This document shows, piece after piece, positions 47,694-57,143 of a DNA stretch of 64,000 nucleotides. The notes under the pieces were generated by a model that searched no databases, had not been told where the DNA came from, and saw only the letters and a program-made list of their open reading frames with translations. The translations under genes and the position numbers were made by a program. The first letter of the stretch is position 1; each line of letters starts with the position of its first letter. The stretch is from an uncultured Desulfobacter sp. (GTDB lineage Bacteria; Desulfobacterota; Desulfobacteria; Desulfobacterales; Desulfobacteraceae), in contig NZ_OY762229.1 in assembly GCF_963665355.1 (NCBI RefSeq), positions 4,588,001 to 4,652,000 of the forward strand, read 5' to 3'.

Positions 47694-49884
47694 AAACCAG
47701 ATTAAGGCTGTTCTCCTTTTAGAAGGAATTGCTGTTTTAACGATGTTGGCCTATATTTGGTTAAATCCGACATCTCCATTTAACGAGTATGACAGCAAGG
47801 TGCTGGACTATATTTTCAGATTCACGGTCCGCCAGGACAAAGGCCCAAAATCCTCTTTTGCCCCGGGTGTTGTTTATCTTACCATTACCGACCGGTACTA
47901 CCAGAACTCCCCGGGCAGTATTCTAAATCGCTCAGATCTTGCTGCACTGAACAATGAACTGGCTGGCCTGGCACCGGAAGCCGTGGCCTATGACCTTATC
48001 TTTGCCCAGCCCTATGCCCCGGATTCCGATGCGGCATTTGAAGCCTCTTTAAAAAATCTGGGGTGTGTATATCTTCCGGTGGGATCTTCCGTTGAAGCGT
48101 CTGATAGTGATTTAGAGCCCATTGCCCTGGGCAAATCGTCCGCCTTTAAACCGTTTATTCCAGAAAACAGTATCGGCACCCCCCATCAGGAAGGAAGCGG
48201 CCGTCCCTTTCACGCGGTCAAAACCGTGTTTCAGTACCCACCGTTTGCCAAAGCAGCCCACGGATCAGGGGATATCAGTGCTCCGGCAGATCCGGATGCC
48301 ATTCACCGGCATCTTTTCATGGTTATTAAACACGGCACACGATTTCAGCCCTCTTTAAGCCTGTCGGTCTTTTTAGGGTGGGCCGGCATTGATTTTGACG
48401 ATATCACCATCCATTGGGGCCGCCACATTCACATCCCTTCCGATAAATCCAGTCGCCTCAGCCATGATGTCAATATTCCCATTGACAACAGCGGACGCAC
48501 CTTCATTCCTTTTGTAGGGGCCATGGGAGAGGATTTCTCACAAATTTCCCTGACCGATTTTTTCACATATATTAAGGATCCGGCCATGAGGGGAAATTTC
48601 CTGGAGCTGTTTGAAGGAAATTTTATATTTGTTGCTGAAACAGCCGTGGGGATTTCAGATTTGGGGACCACCCCCCTGCAAAAAGAGGTGCCCCTGGTCA
48701 TTATCCATGCATCCATGCTCAATGCCTTGCTCTCCAATACCTTTTACACCAAGTGGCTTCCCCGCGATGCGGCTGCCGCTATCCTGGGTTTTGCATTGAT
48801 AATGGCCGCAGGGGCCTGCTTTTACTCCCTTGCAGGTCTTTTTGGATCAACTCTGGTCTGCTTTCTATCCATTCCGGCCGTGACCCTGTTCCAGTTCAAC
48901 CAGTTCTGTCTTGTGCCGGTGGCCACCCTCTCCGGCAGCTGCCTTACGATTTTTCTGGTTCTGGTCATCACCATAGAGGTAATTACCTCCAGGGAACGGG
49001 CTTTTATCCAATCCGCCTTTGTAAAATATGTACCCGAAAAAGTGGTAAAACAGATTCTGGCTGATCCCATGTCCGTACGGCTCGGAGGGCATGAAATGGA
49101 CTTAAGCGTGATGTTTACGGACATAGAAAACTTCACCAATATCTCGGAAGAATCCCCGCCTGCAGATCTGGTCACCCAGATTAACGAATATTTTACAGAG
49201 ATGACAAAAATTATCCACGATCATGGCGGCATTATAGATAAATACCAGGGAGATGCCATCATGGCAGAATTCGGCATCCCCTTTCCTTCCGGAAATCATG
49301 CGGACCAGGCAGTGAGCACGGCCCTGGACATGCAGGAACGACTTAAAGAGCTCAGGCAGACCTGGGTTGACCGGAACAGACCGCCCTTTACCTGTAGAAT
49401 AGGCATTAACTCCGGAAAAATGGTTGTAGGCAACATGGGTTCTGACAAGGTGTTTGATTATACGGTTATGGGAGACGGGGTAAATTTAAGCTCACGCCTG
49501 GAAGGCGTAAACAAAAAATACGGCACCCGGCTTTTGATTTCCCAGGCTACATATGACCTGTTGTCAAAACAGGTATTTAAAACAAGGATTGTGGATGTCA
49601 TTAAAGTGAAAGGAAAAAATCAGGCGGTCCGGGTGTACGAAGTTTACGGATATTCAAAACAAGGGGAGGATACCCCTAAAGATCGATATGCACGAATTTA
49701 TGAAAACGCCTTTCTACACTATCTTGACAAAGATTTTTTAACCGCGGCAGAAGGGTTTAAGCAGGCCCTTGCAATATTTCCTGAAGATCCGGCAGCCTGC
49801 CAACTGCTTGAACGAATAGAAAAAATTAACTATAACGCATTAGACAAAAACTGGGATGGCTCGGTAACACTCAAAGAGAAATAA
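47671..49884 (+). CDS. CHASE2-domain adenylate/guanylate cyclase
   Basis: A 737-residue membrane protein. An N-terminal helix (VLLLEGIAVLTMLAYIWL) leads to an extracytoplasmic CHASE2 sensor (about 40-370), then three helices (AAAAILGFALIMAAGACFYS, LFGSTLVCFLSIPAV, LSGSCLTIFLVLVITIEVIT), and a class III cyclase domain (about 460-640) with the metal Asp in SVMFTDIENFTN and IIDKYQGDAIMAEFGIPFPS. A TPR-like tail ends with an EF-hand-like loop (DKNWDGSVTLKE). It should make cAMP or cGMP in response to an outside signal. Confidence 0.92.
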   Translation: MIFKLRNKNQIKAVLLLEGIAVLTMLAYIWLNPTSPFNEYDSKVLDYIFRFTVRQDKGPKSSFAPGVVYLTITDRYYQNSPGSILNRSDLAALNNELAGLAPEAVAYDLIFAQPYAPDSDAAFEASLKNLGCVYLPVGSSVEASDSDLEPIALGKSSAFKPFIPENSIGTPHQEGSGRPFHAVKTVFQYPPFAKAAHGSGDISAPADPDAIHRHLFMVIKHGTRFQPSLSLSVFLGWAGIDFDDITIHWGRHIHIPSDKSSRLSHDVNIPIDNSGRTFIPFVGAMGEDFSQISLTDFFTYIKDPAMRGNFLELFEGNFIFVAETAVGISDLGTTPLQKEVPLVIIHASMLNALLSNTFYTKWLPRDAAAAILGFALIMAAGACFYSLAGLFGSTLVCFLSIPAVTLFQFNQFCLVPVATLSGSCLTIFLVLVITIEVITSRERAFIQSAFVKYVPEKVVKQILADPMSVRLGGHEMDLSVMFTDIENFTNISEESPPADLVTQINEYFTEMTKIIHDHGGIIDKYQGDAIMAEFGIPFPSGNHADQAVSTALDMQERLKELRQTWVDRNRPPFTCRIGINSGKMVVGNMGSDKVFDYTVMGDGVNLSSRLEGVNKKYGTRLLISQATYDLLSKQVFKTRIVDVIKVKGKNQAVRVYEVYGYSKQGEDTPKDRYARIYENAFLHYLDKDFLTAAEGFKQALAIFPEDPAACQLLERIEKINYNALDKNWDGSVTLKEK

Positions 49885-49918
49885 CCTGTGCCCACCCCGA
49901 TAACAACGAGTGGTGTTT

Positions 49919-51526
49919 ATGACCGAAACATATAAAAATCCATACAGTGCTCAACTTGTACCTGCAAAAAACATCATTGACATCGTCCGCGCCCTGACTG
50001 CGGAAAAAGATATTAATCGACTTTTGGAGATGATCCTTGACGAGGCCTTGCGCATCAGCACGGCCGATGCCGGCACCCTTTACATTGTCAACAAACAGGC
50101 CACCCACCTGGATTTTGCCTTTGTCCGAAACAAAAGCCTGGGAGTAAATTCAAAATACCACAAAGATATGGGCGAACTGCCCTCCGTCCCTTTATATTTC
50201 AGAAATGGCTCTCCCAACATGATCAACATATCCTCCTGTGCCGCTTTGACAGGAAAAACATTTAATATTGAAAATATTTACAATTCCAAGGAGTTTAAAT
50301 TTTCAGGAGCCAGAGCATATGATGAAAAAACCGGATACCGGTCGCAATCCATGCTGGTCATTCCCATGTTCAACCATGAGAACACCATTATAGGTGTTCT
50401 TCAGCTTTTAAATGCCACCAACCAGGAGACTGGAGAAGTGGTTTCCTTTGACCAGGGACTGACCGGTGTGGCCTTTGCCCTGGCGTCCCTTGCTGCCACA
50501 GCCCTGAACAACCGGCAGCTTATAGCCGGCTTAAAACATCTCTTTGATTCGTTTATCAAAAGCATTGCCGCAGCTGTTGATGAAAAATCGCCATACACCG
50601 GCGGCCATATTACACGGGTAGTGGAGCTGGTCCGCCTCATTGCCCAGGGAATAAATACCGAAACAACAGGGGCCTTTGCCGACTTCGGATTCACGGCCGA
50701 TGAGCTTGAAGAACTAAAAATTGCGGCCTGGATGCACGATGTGGGCAAAATTACCACCCCGGAATATGTGGTGAACAAAAGCACTAAACTTGAAACTCTT
50801 CGAGACGGTATCCATACGGTTCGTCTGCGCTTCCGGCTTGTTGCCCAGGAACTGGAAAGCATGACATGGAAAAAGATGGCCACAGGCTCTGAGCATGGTG
50901 AAAAGCCTTGTCAGGATGAAATCAAACGGGTTGAAGATGAGCTTCAAAGAGAAAAAGAGCGCCTTGAGTCTGACCTTGAATTTGTATGCCAATGCAATAC
51001 CGGTAAATTTTTCATGGAGGATCATCACCTCCAGCGACTTGAAGAGATCGCCTCACGCCGGGTTTTCCCAGGACAAATGCCCCTTCTGACAACCGAAGAG
51101 ATGGAGAACTTAACCATAAGGAAGGGCAACCTGACCCAAAATGAACGACAAATCATTGAAAACCATGTGATCGTTACCCAAAAGATTTTAAATGAACTTC
51201 CCTTTCCACGAAGTCTTCATAATGTACCCAAAATTGCGTCTGCCCATCACGAAAAACTGGACGGTTCAGGATACCCTGACGGAAAAGACGCTGCTGAACT
51301 GAATCTTGCCACCCGGATTATGGCCATTGCCGACATATTCGAGGCCCTGACAGCGGCAGACCGCCCCTACAAGCACCCCATGCCCCTGTCAAAGGCACTG
51401 GATATTTTGGATTTCATGGAAAAGGACGGCCATATTGATAAAGATATTGTCCGGCTTTTCAGGGAGAAAAGACTGTTTGCGCCCTATGCGGAACAGTACC
51501 TTAAGCCGGAACAAGTGGATATATGA
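49919..51526 (+). CDS. GAF/HD-GYP cyclic-di-GMP phosphodiesterase
   Basis: About 536 residues. A GAF sensor (about 20-190: NIIDIVRALTAEKDINRLLE) precedes an HD-GYP domain with His273-Asp274 in AAWMHDVGKITTPEY and the HD-GYP signature HHEKLDGSGYPDGKD. A long helical insert (about 300-390) separates the two halves. It is probably a cyclic-di-GMP (or cGAMP) phosphodiesterase. Its gene is 34 bp after the cyclase gene. The ATG at 49919 is preferred to a GTG at 49910. Confidence 0.9.
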   Translation: MTETYKNPYSAQLVPAKNIIDIVRALTAEKDINRLLEMILDEALRISTADAGTLYIVNKQATHLDFAFVRNKSLGVNSKYHKDMGELPSVPLYFRNGSPNMINISSCAALTGKTFNIENIYNSKEFKFSGARAYDEKTGYRSQSMLVIPMFNHENTIIGVLQLLNATNQETGEVVSFDQGLTGVAFALASLAATALNNRQLIAGLKHLFDSFIKSIAAAVDEKSPYTGGHITRVVELVRLIAQGINTETTGAFADFGFTADELEELKIAAWMHDVGKITTPEYVVNKSTKLETLRDGIHTVRLRFRLVAQELESMTWKKMATGSEHGEKPCQDEIKRVEDELQREKERLESDLEFVCQCNTGKFFMEDHHLQRLEEIASRRVFPGQMPLLTTEEMENLTIRKGNLTQNERQIIENHVIVTQKILNELPFPRSLHNVPKIASAHHEKLDGSGYPDGKDAAELNLATRIMAIADIFEALTAADRPYKHPMPLSKALDILDFMEKDGHIDKDIVRLFREKRLFAPYAEQYLKPEQVDI

Positions 51527-51560
51527 GGTAAATTGGACTTAATTTTTTAAGGAAATGCGA

Positions 51561-53063
51561 ATGTCTTTTTTATATATCAGACAACTATCCCGGCAGATAA
51601 CCCACCGTATCAGGATAACCCCTCGGGTTGTTCAGATCCTTGCAGTGATTCTTTTTCTGCATATCACATCTTTTAGCGCCTTGTCCCAGCTTTCAATAAA
51701 GACCGAGTCCGGGCAGACTGTTGGTTTTTTCAATGAGAGCCATGCCCTGCTCATAGGGGTCAGTGATTACCGGAACGGCTGGCCGGATCTGGAAAGTATT
51801 CCCGGAGATATCAAACTTCTTGAAAAAACCTTAAAAGCCAGGGGATTTATTGTCCAGACCGTGAAAGACCCCGATGGAAAAACTCTGAAACAGGCCTATG
51901 AATCTTTTATCAATGCCTATGGTTATAATCCGGAAAACCGCCTTCTGTTCTATTTCGCAGGCCATGGACACACCATGGATGACGGCAGCCGGGGATATCT
52001 GGTGCCTGTGGATGCGCCGATTCCCTACAAAGATCCGTCAAATTTCAAACGCAAGGCCCTGGACATGAACCAGATCATCTCGTGGTGCCGGCAGATGGAT
52101 GCCAAACATGCGCTGTTTCTCTTTGACTCCTGCTTTTCTGGTACCATATTCAAGCAGCGTGACCTTCCCAAAATGCCGCCTCAAATCAGTATGCTCACGG
52201 GCAAACCGGTCCGGCAGTTCATTACCGCAGGCAGTGCCGGGGAAAGTGTTCCAGCAAAATCCACGTTTACACCGGCATTTGTGGATGCTTTAACTTATGG
52301 CACCGCAGACCTGAACAAGGATGGATTTATTACCGGCACAGAGCTTGGCGTCTATCTGCAGAATCTGTCCATGTCCTATGTCCAGCAGACGCCACAATAT
52401 GGAAAAATTCCTGATTATGAATTATCCCGGGGCGATTTTGTTTTTGCCTCACCCGGGTCTGCGGCATCAGGCCAAGCCGGTTCCGGACATCAGCCCCAGG
52501 CGTCCCTGAATCCCGGGACATCACAGTCCAAAAGATCGGTGGAGATAACAGCGATTCCGGGCAACACCCCCCCTGCCCCCTTGGAGCTGCCTGAAACCCC
52601 AAGAGTTCTGATCCACACCCATGGAGATGATGACCTTTTGGCCCTGTTCACAGCCCAGCTGGAATCTGCGTTCATGACCAGCGGACTGGACTATTGCTCA
52701 ACAACATCCATTCCCTCTTTGGGCATACTGGCATCCCAAGGCAAACTGAATGCAAACTGGTCGGAAATCAATCAGTACGTTTCCGACACCAATGCCCAGA
52801 TCCTGGTAACGGCCCAGATAAAAAAAACCGGTTCCAGAAAAATTGAATTCTATGGCCAGAAGACCACGCTTCATACGGCAACCTTTGTTATTAAAGCTGT
52901 GGATATGGCCTCGGGCAGCCTTGCCGCCACACCGGAAAGCGGTCAGATCAACTATACGGATCTGAACATGATGCAAACTATACAAAAAACAGTCTCAGCC
53001 GGATCGGCCCGATTAGGAGATAATATTAAAAATTACTGGAAGAAAAAACGAAACAGTAATTAA
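51561..53063 (+). CDS. Secreted caspase-family (C14) protein
   Basis: About 500 residues. A signal/anchor helix (VVQILAVILFLHITSFSALS) is followed by a caspase-like domain with the catalytic dyad His135 (FYFAGHGHT) and Cys191 (FLFDSCFSG). An EF-hand-like loop (DLNKDGFITGTELG) sits in the domain. The C-terminal part (about 330-490) contains a CsgG/GNA1162-like stretch (NAQILVTAQIKKTG, ATFVIKAVDMASGSLA). The ATG at 51561 has AAGGA 7 bases upstream; an ATG at 51555 is too close. It would cleave proteins at the envelope. Confidence 0.9.
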   Translation: MSFLYIRQLSRQITHRIRITPRVVQILAVILFLHITSFSALSQLSIKTESGQTVGFFNESHALLIGVSDYRNGWPDLESIPGDIKLLEKTLKARGFIVQTVKDPDGKTLKQAYESFINAYGYNPENRLLFYFAGHGHTMDDGSRGYLVPVDAPIPYKDPSNFKRKALDMNQIISWCRQMDAKHALFLFDSCFSGTIFKQRDLPKMPPQISMLTGKPVRQFITAGSAGESVPAKSTFTPAFVDALTYGTADLNKDGFITGTELGVYLQNLSMSYVQQTPQYGKIPDYELSRGDFVFASPGSAASGQAGSGHQPQASLNPGTSQSKRSVEITAIPGNTPPAPLELPETPRVLIHTHGDDDLLALFTAQLESAFMTSGLDYCSTTSIPSLGILASQGKLNANWSEINQYVSDTNAQILVTAQIKKTGSRKIEFYGQKTTLHTATFVIKAVDMASGSLAATPESGQINYTDLNMMQTIQKTVSAGSARLGDNIKNYWKKKRNSN

Positions 53064-53120
53064 AAACATTCATAGGAATACCAATTCAAGCGGATGCGGA
53101 TAATTATAAAAGGCTGAAAC

Positions 53121-55025
53121 ATGTGTGGCATAGCAGGAATTTTCATAAAAAGCGGCGGGTACTGCGATAACCTTCAAGGTGACTTGGAGGCCATGCTAAA
53201 AAAAATTGACCACCGGGGACCTGACAGTAAAGGCACCTTCATACAAAATCCCATTGCACTTGGTGTCACCCGCCTTGCCATAATGGATCCTGTACAGCGA
53301 TCTGATCAGCCAATCACTTCAGTATGCGGGCGTTTTACCATTGCATTTAACGGCGAGATATACAATTTCCGCAAACTTCGCACAGATCTTATTCGGCAGG
53401 GAGAGGCATTTGCCACCCAAAGCGACACCGAGGTCCTTTTATCATTATATAAGCATAAGGGATCGAAATGTCTTTCTCTTTTGCGGGGCATGTTTGCATT
53501 TGCAATATGGGACAGGGTATCCCGGAAACTGTTCATTGCCCGGGACAGGGTGGGAGAAAAACCGCTTTACTACTTTGAAGACAGCAACGTGTTCATTTTT
53601 GCCTCTGAAATTCCAGCCATTCTGTCATGTCAGGAAGTGCCAAGGCGTATTGATCCGGTGGGAATAAATCTGGCAATGTCCTGTATGCACGCCATCGCCC
53701 CAAGAACCGCATTCAAGGATATAAAAAAACTTCCCCCGGCCCATTATATGGAAATTTCGTGGGACGGCACTAAGACAACCACTAAGGCAACAAAGTACTG
53801 GTCCTGCACCTTTGATCCGTCAAGCCAATTTTCGGATGAAACACAATGTATTGAAGAAATTCAAAGCTGTTTTGATCAGACGGTTTCCCTGATGTGTGAA
53901 TCCGATGTCCCGGTGGGGGCTCTTTTATCCGGCGGCATCGATTCCAGCTCAGTTGTCTCATCCATGGGCAGGAATATAAAAAATTTTCCAACTTTTCGTA
54001 TCAGTTCATTGGAAGACACCCCGGCAAATGCACAGGAAGCTCTTTCTTCCAGGCTTGTATCAGATAGATACCATACAAGGCATTTTGAATTTAATATTCA
54101 ATCCGATGACTTTTCTGTGATGGAAAAGGTGATTCATCACCATGGAGAACCAATCGCCACCCCTGTTCCCATGGATGCCTACCTGATTTCAAAAGAAATT
54201 GGAAAGGTAACTAAAGTCGCGTTTTGCGGTGCCGGAGGGGATGAGCTGTTCGGCGGGTATTTTGACCATTCGCTGATGTATCTGTGGGGCCATTATCTTG
54301 ACAAATGGACAAACGCTGACGGAATCCTCTCTTTTCCGGAAAATGGGGGTACAGAGGAGGAAAAATTTGCCCTGAATTTTTTACGCAGGCACGCCAAGGA
54401 TCATCCGGAACGAGTTTTTCCATCCTTTCGATTCACTCAGTTGGATCTTCAAAAAAAAATATATACGCCCCACATGTTGGCGTGTTGCCAGGCGCTGACA
54501 CCTGCAGAAATTTGCGCCAGTGCCTTCATGGAAAGCGGGGCTGACAACTTATTTGACGGTTTATTGGCCCAGCATTTGAACTGCGTATGCCAGTACAGCT
54601 TTGCCGAGATCAACGACAGAATGGGAATGGCGCACGGGGTTGAAATCCGTTCTCCGTTCCTTGATGTTAATATGATTGAGTTGGCCACAAAGATCCCTTC
54701 CCGCTTTAAATTGGGCAACAATATTCATGATCCCATTCCCAAAAACATATTAAAAAAAGCCATGGCGGACAGGCTGCCTGAAGCCACCTTGAAATGCACG
54801 AAAATTGGGTTCGGCGGAACGGTTCCCTATGGGAAATGGATTCAGGATGACAGCGCCAAGTTTATTGAAGCAAAACTTTTTTCAGGTGCCCTGGCCGATT
54901 GCGGATTATTCGATCCTGCCGGAATCAAGCAGTTGTACACATTATATAAATGTGGTGCCCGAATGGACAGAGATCTTTTTATCGGGCTCATCTCAGTTGC
55001 CATATGGCTGGAAACCTATTTTTAA
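53121..55025 (+). CDS. Glutamine-dependent asparagine synthase family protein
   Basis: A 634-residue AsnB-type protein. Cys2 (MCGIAGIF) is the glutaminase nucleophile, with FNGEIYNFRKLR and the later GEKPLYYFED type segments. The synthetase domain has the PP-loop SGGIDSSSVVSS. Because Cys2 is present it can use glutamine, unlike lasso-peptide cyclases, which need no ammonia source. It may make asparagine or amidate a peptide, sugar or lipid. It is 57 bp after the caspase gene and 18 bp before an HPrK-like fusion. Confidence 0.9.
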   Translation: MCGIAGIFIKSGGYCDNLQGDLEAMLKKIDHRGPDSKGTFIQNPIALGVTRLAIMDPVQRSDQPITSVCGRFTIAFNGEIYNFRKLRTDLIRQGEAFATQSDTEVLLSLYKHKGSKCLSLLRGMFAFAIWDRVSRKLFIARDRVGEKPLYYFEDSNVFIFASEIPAILSCQEVPRRIDPVGINLAMSCMHAIAPRTAFKDIKKLPPAHYMEISWDGTKTTTKATKYWSCTFDPSSQFSDETQCIEEIQSCFDQTVSLMCESDVPVGALLSGGIDSSSVVSSMGRNIKNFPTFRISSLEDTPANAQEALSSRLVSDRYHTRHFEFNIQSDDFSVMEKVIHHHGEPIATPVPMDAYLISKEIGKVTKVAFCGAGGDELFGGYFDHSLMYLWGHYLDKWTNADGILSFPENGGTEEEKFALNFLRRHAKDHPERVFPSFRFTQLDLQKKIYTPHMLACCQALTPAEICASAFMESGADNLFDGLLAQHLNCVCQYSFAEINDRMGMAHGVEIRSPFLDVNMIELATKIPSRFKLGNNIHDPIPKNILKKAMADRLPEATLKCTKIGFGGTVPYGKWIQDDSAKFIEAKLFSGALADCGLFDPAGIKQLYTLYKCGARMDRDLFIGLISVAIWLETYF

Positions 55026-55043
55026 CTATATGGATTATCGTTA

Positions 55044-57143
55044 ATGAAACCTGAGAATAAAAAAGATATTTCCTGTTACAGTTGGGCCGGCTTAACTCTT
55101 CGATTCTTATCACTGCCGGATATACTCAGACACTCTGTTGATAAAATGTTCGTCTTAAATCATATCCCGGAAACAGACAGCGGCATAGATATAAGAATGA
55201 CGTTGGAAAAAGATGGGGCGTTTATCAGCGCAATGCCGGACTGGGTACACCGAATTTATACAAAGATGGAGCCAGGGGAAGACCCTTATATCCAATATAC
55301 ACAGGAAAATGCTTTCGTTGTTTTATTAAAGGGAGTTAATGCCGGCGCATTTTCTGTCTCATTTGCACCGTACAAAGAAATTTCGGTTGTTTCTCAGTTT
55401 TCTGAAACTGAGAAAAGCCCCTTGTTGTTTAATACTGTTCTGATACCGGCTCTCAGAGAACTGCTTTTAAACCAGGGCAAGGCGCTTCTTCACGCAGGCT
55501 GTGTGGCATCTCCTGCCGGAGATGCTGTTTTAATCATAGCGGACAGCGGCGGAGGAAAGACCTCCACAACAATCTCTTTAACGCGTCAGGGGTTCAAATT
55601 TATTTCAGATGACCTGATTACCCTGTCCGCATCAGATCAGGGTATTATAGTAAAAGGGATCTCAAAACCGGTGAATCTGACCCTGAAAACCATCGGCTTC
55701 TTTCCTGAACTGGAATATCTTAGACTCAAAAAAGAACGATCCGGTGATTATAAAATTCCTGTTGACCCGGTCCAGATTTTTAAAAAGGACGGCATGGCCG
55801 ATCAGGGAATTGTAAAAGCCGTGCTTATCCCCCGTATCGCACGAAAAGGCCCTGAATTAAATAAAATCGAACTTCACGAAAGCCTGCCCGTTCTCATGAA
55901 AAGCCATACTTTTGCCCATGAAGCAAAAAAAAATGAAAAAAGTATGAAAATTTTATGGGGGCTCATAGAAAACAGTACTGTCTACAGATTAAAAACGGGA
56001 AATGATCCTGACGGGTTAGGTGAATGGCTGGCCATTCAGGCATCCAAAGGCAGGCTGGGCTTTTCTTATGCATTAACAAAAAAAAATAAGCCCCCCAAGA
56101 AAAAAGGATCCCCAGGCCGCAAACTTCCGGCACCAACGAAGTTTAAAGATTCTGCAAAATGGTTTAAGGGTATTCTCGATTTTTCTTTGGGAATACCGGA
56201 AACAAACCCGCAGCCAGTCCCCAATATGGACTGCCCTGCTGTATTTCACAGCCTCTGGGAATCGGTAAAATACCACCGCCTGGAACCTTTTGCCGCAAGA
56301 TGGATGACTGAATCAGAATATGGCCGGTCGGTTCCCCTCTGGATAGATGCGGAACAGATTATTGCGGATGCAAAAAATCGTTACCAGACTGTGTGCGCGG
56401 AAACAGTTCGAATCCACCATCTGCTGACACAGCGGCACCATGATTTCTTATTTCTCAGGGGCGCCGGTTTTGCGTCCTCTTATTATCCGGATCCCTGGCT
56501 GCGGCACAGCCGGGACATAGATGTTGTCTGCCATGCAGACACTATATCGGACATCGAAACGCTTTTAATGGACGACGGATACAAACCTATACCGTTCCGC
56601 AGCAGGGATTACTGGATTTCCAAAGGGGAGTTGCCATTTCAAAAACAGAATATTACTGTGGAAGTTCACTGGGATGCCTATCCCGTAATGCCTAAAGTCC
56701 CAAACCCTTTTTTCAGTTTACAAAACTGCCTTGATTCTGCGGTGACGGTTCCGCTCCAGGACACAAAAATAAAATGCCTGAATGTGAACCATCTGTTTTT
56801 ATCGTCCTGCTTTCATGCCATATGGGAACACCAGTTCGATAGAATACTCAGAATGGTGGATATTCGCCAGATACTTCAAATGAACGGTGAGCAGATAGAT
56901 TGGGAATGGGTATGGAAACACGCCCAGGCCGAACCGCACAAGACAGTTTTGCAGCATTTTTTGTGCTGCCTGCAAAACACCGTCCTCAATGATATGCCGG
57001 AGCAGGCCCTGAAACATTTAAAACCGTTTGCTGTAAAAAAATACGTCAACCGTCTTGTGCTGCCGTGGCCCTGCCTGGTTGAAACCGGCAGGGCAAGCCG
57101 GTTCAGACGACAGTTATATACGTGGATGATGCAGCGATTCTAA
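55044..57143 (+). CDS. HPr-kinase-like domain fused to an NTP_transf_5 nucleotidyltransferase
   Basis: A 699-residue fusion. Residues about 125-325 resemble HPr kinase/phosphorylase C-domains with the P-loop IADSGGGKTSTTISL and FISDDLITLS. After a Lys/Pro linker (about 340-385), residues 400-695 form an NTP_transf_5-type domain with the metal motif RHSRDIDVVCH. HprK-related kinases and this nucleotidyltransferase family are usually separate neighbours in peptide- and exosortase-linked clusters. It overlaps the convergent radical SAM gene by 4 bp. Confidence 0.85.
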   Translation: MKPENKKDISCYSWAGLTLRFLSLPDILRHSVDKMFVLNHIPETDSGIDIRMTLEKDGAFISAMPDWVHRIYTKMEPGEDPYIQYTQENAFVVLLKGVNAGAFSVSFAPYKEISVVSQFSETEKSPLLFNTVLIPALRELLLNQGKALLHAGCVASPAGDAVLIIADSGGGKTSTTISLTRQGFKFISDDLITLSASDQGIIVKGISKPVNLTLKTIGFFPELEYLRLKKERSGDYKIPVDPVQIFKKDGMADQGIVKAVLIPRIARKGPELNKIELHESLPVLMKSHTFAHEAKKNEKSMKILWGLIENSTVYRLKTGNDPDGLGEWLAIQASKGRLGFSYALTKKNKPPKKKGSPGRKLPAPTKFKDSAKWFKGILDFSLGIPETNPQPVPNMDCPAVFHSLWESVKYHRLEPFAARWMTESEYGRSVPLWIDAEQIIADAKNRYQTVCAETVRIHHLLTQRHHDFLFLRGAGFASSYYPDPWLRHSRDIDVVCHADTISDIETLLMDDGYKPIPFRSRDYWISKGELPFQKQNITVEVHWDAYPVMPKVPNPFFSLQNCLDSAVTVPLQDTKIKCLNVNHLFLSSCFHAIWEHQFDRILRMVDIRQILQMNGEQIDWEWVWKHAQAEPHKTVLQHFLCCLQNTVLNDMPEQALKHLKPFAVKKYVNRLVLPWPCLVETGRASRFRRQLYTWMMQRF

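Noticed and set aside
53121-55025. Lasso-peptide cyclase
   Set aside because: The glutaminase nucleophile Cys2 is present, and no precursor or leader peptidase gene is nearby; a normal glutamine-dependent amidotransferase fits better.
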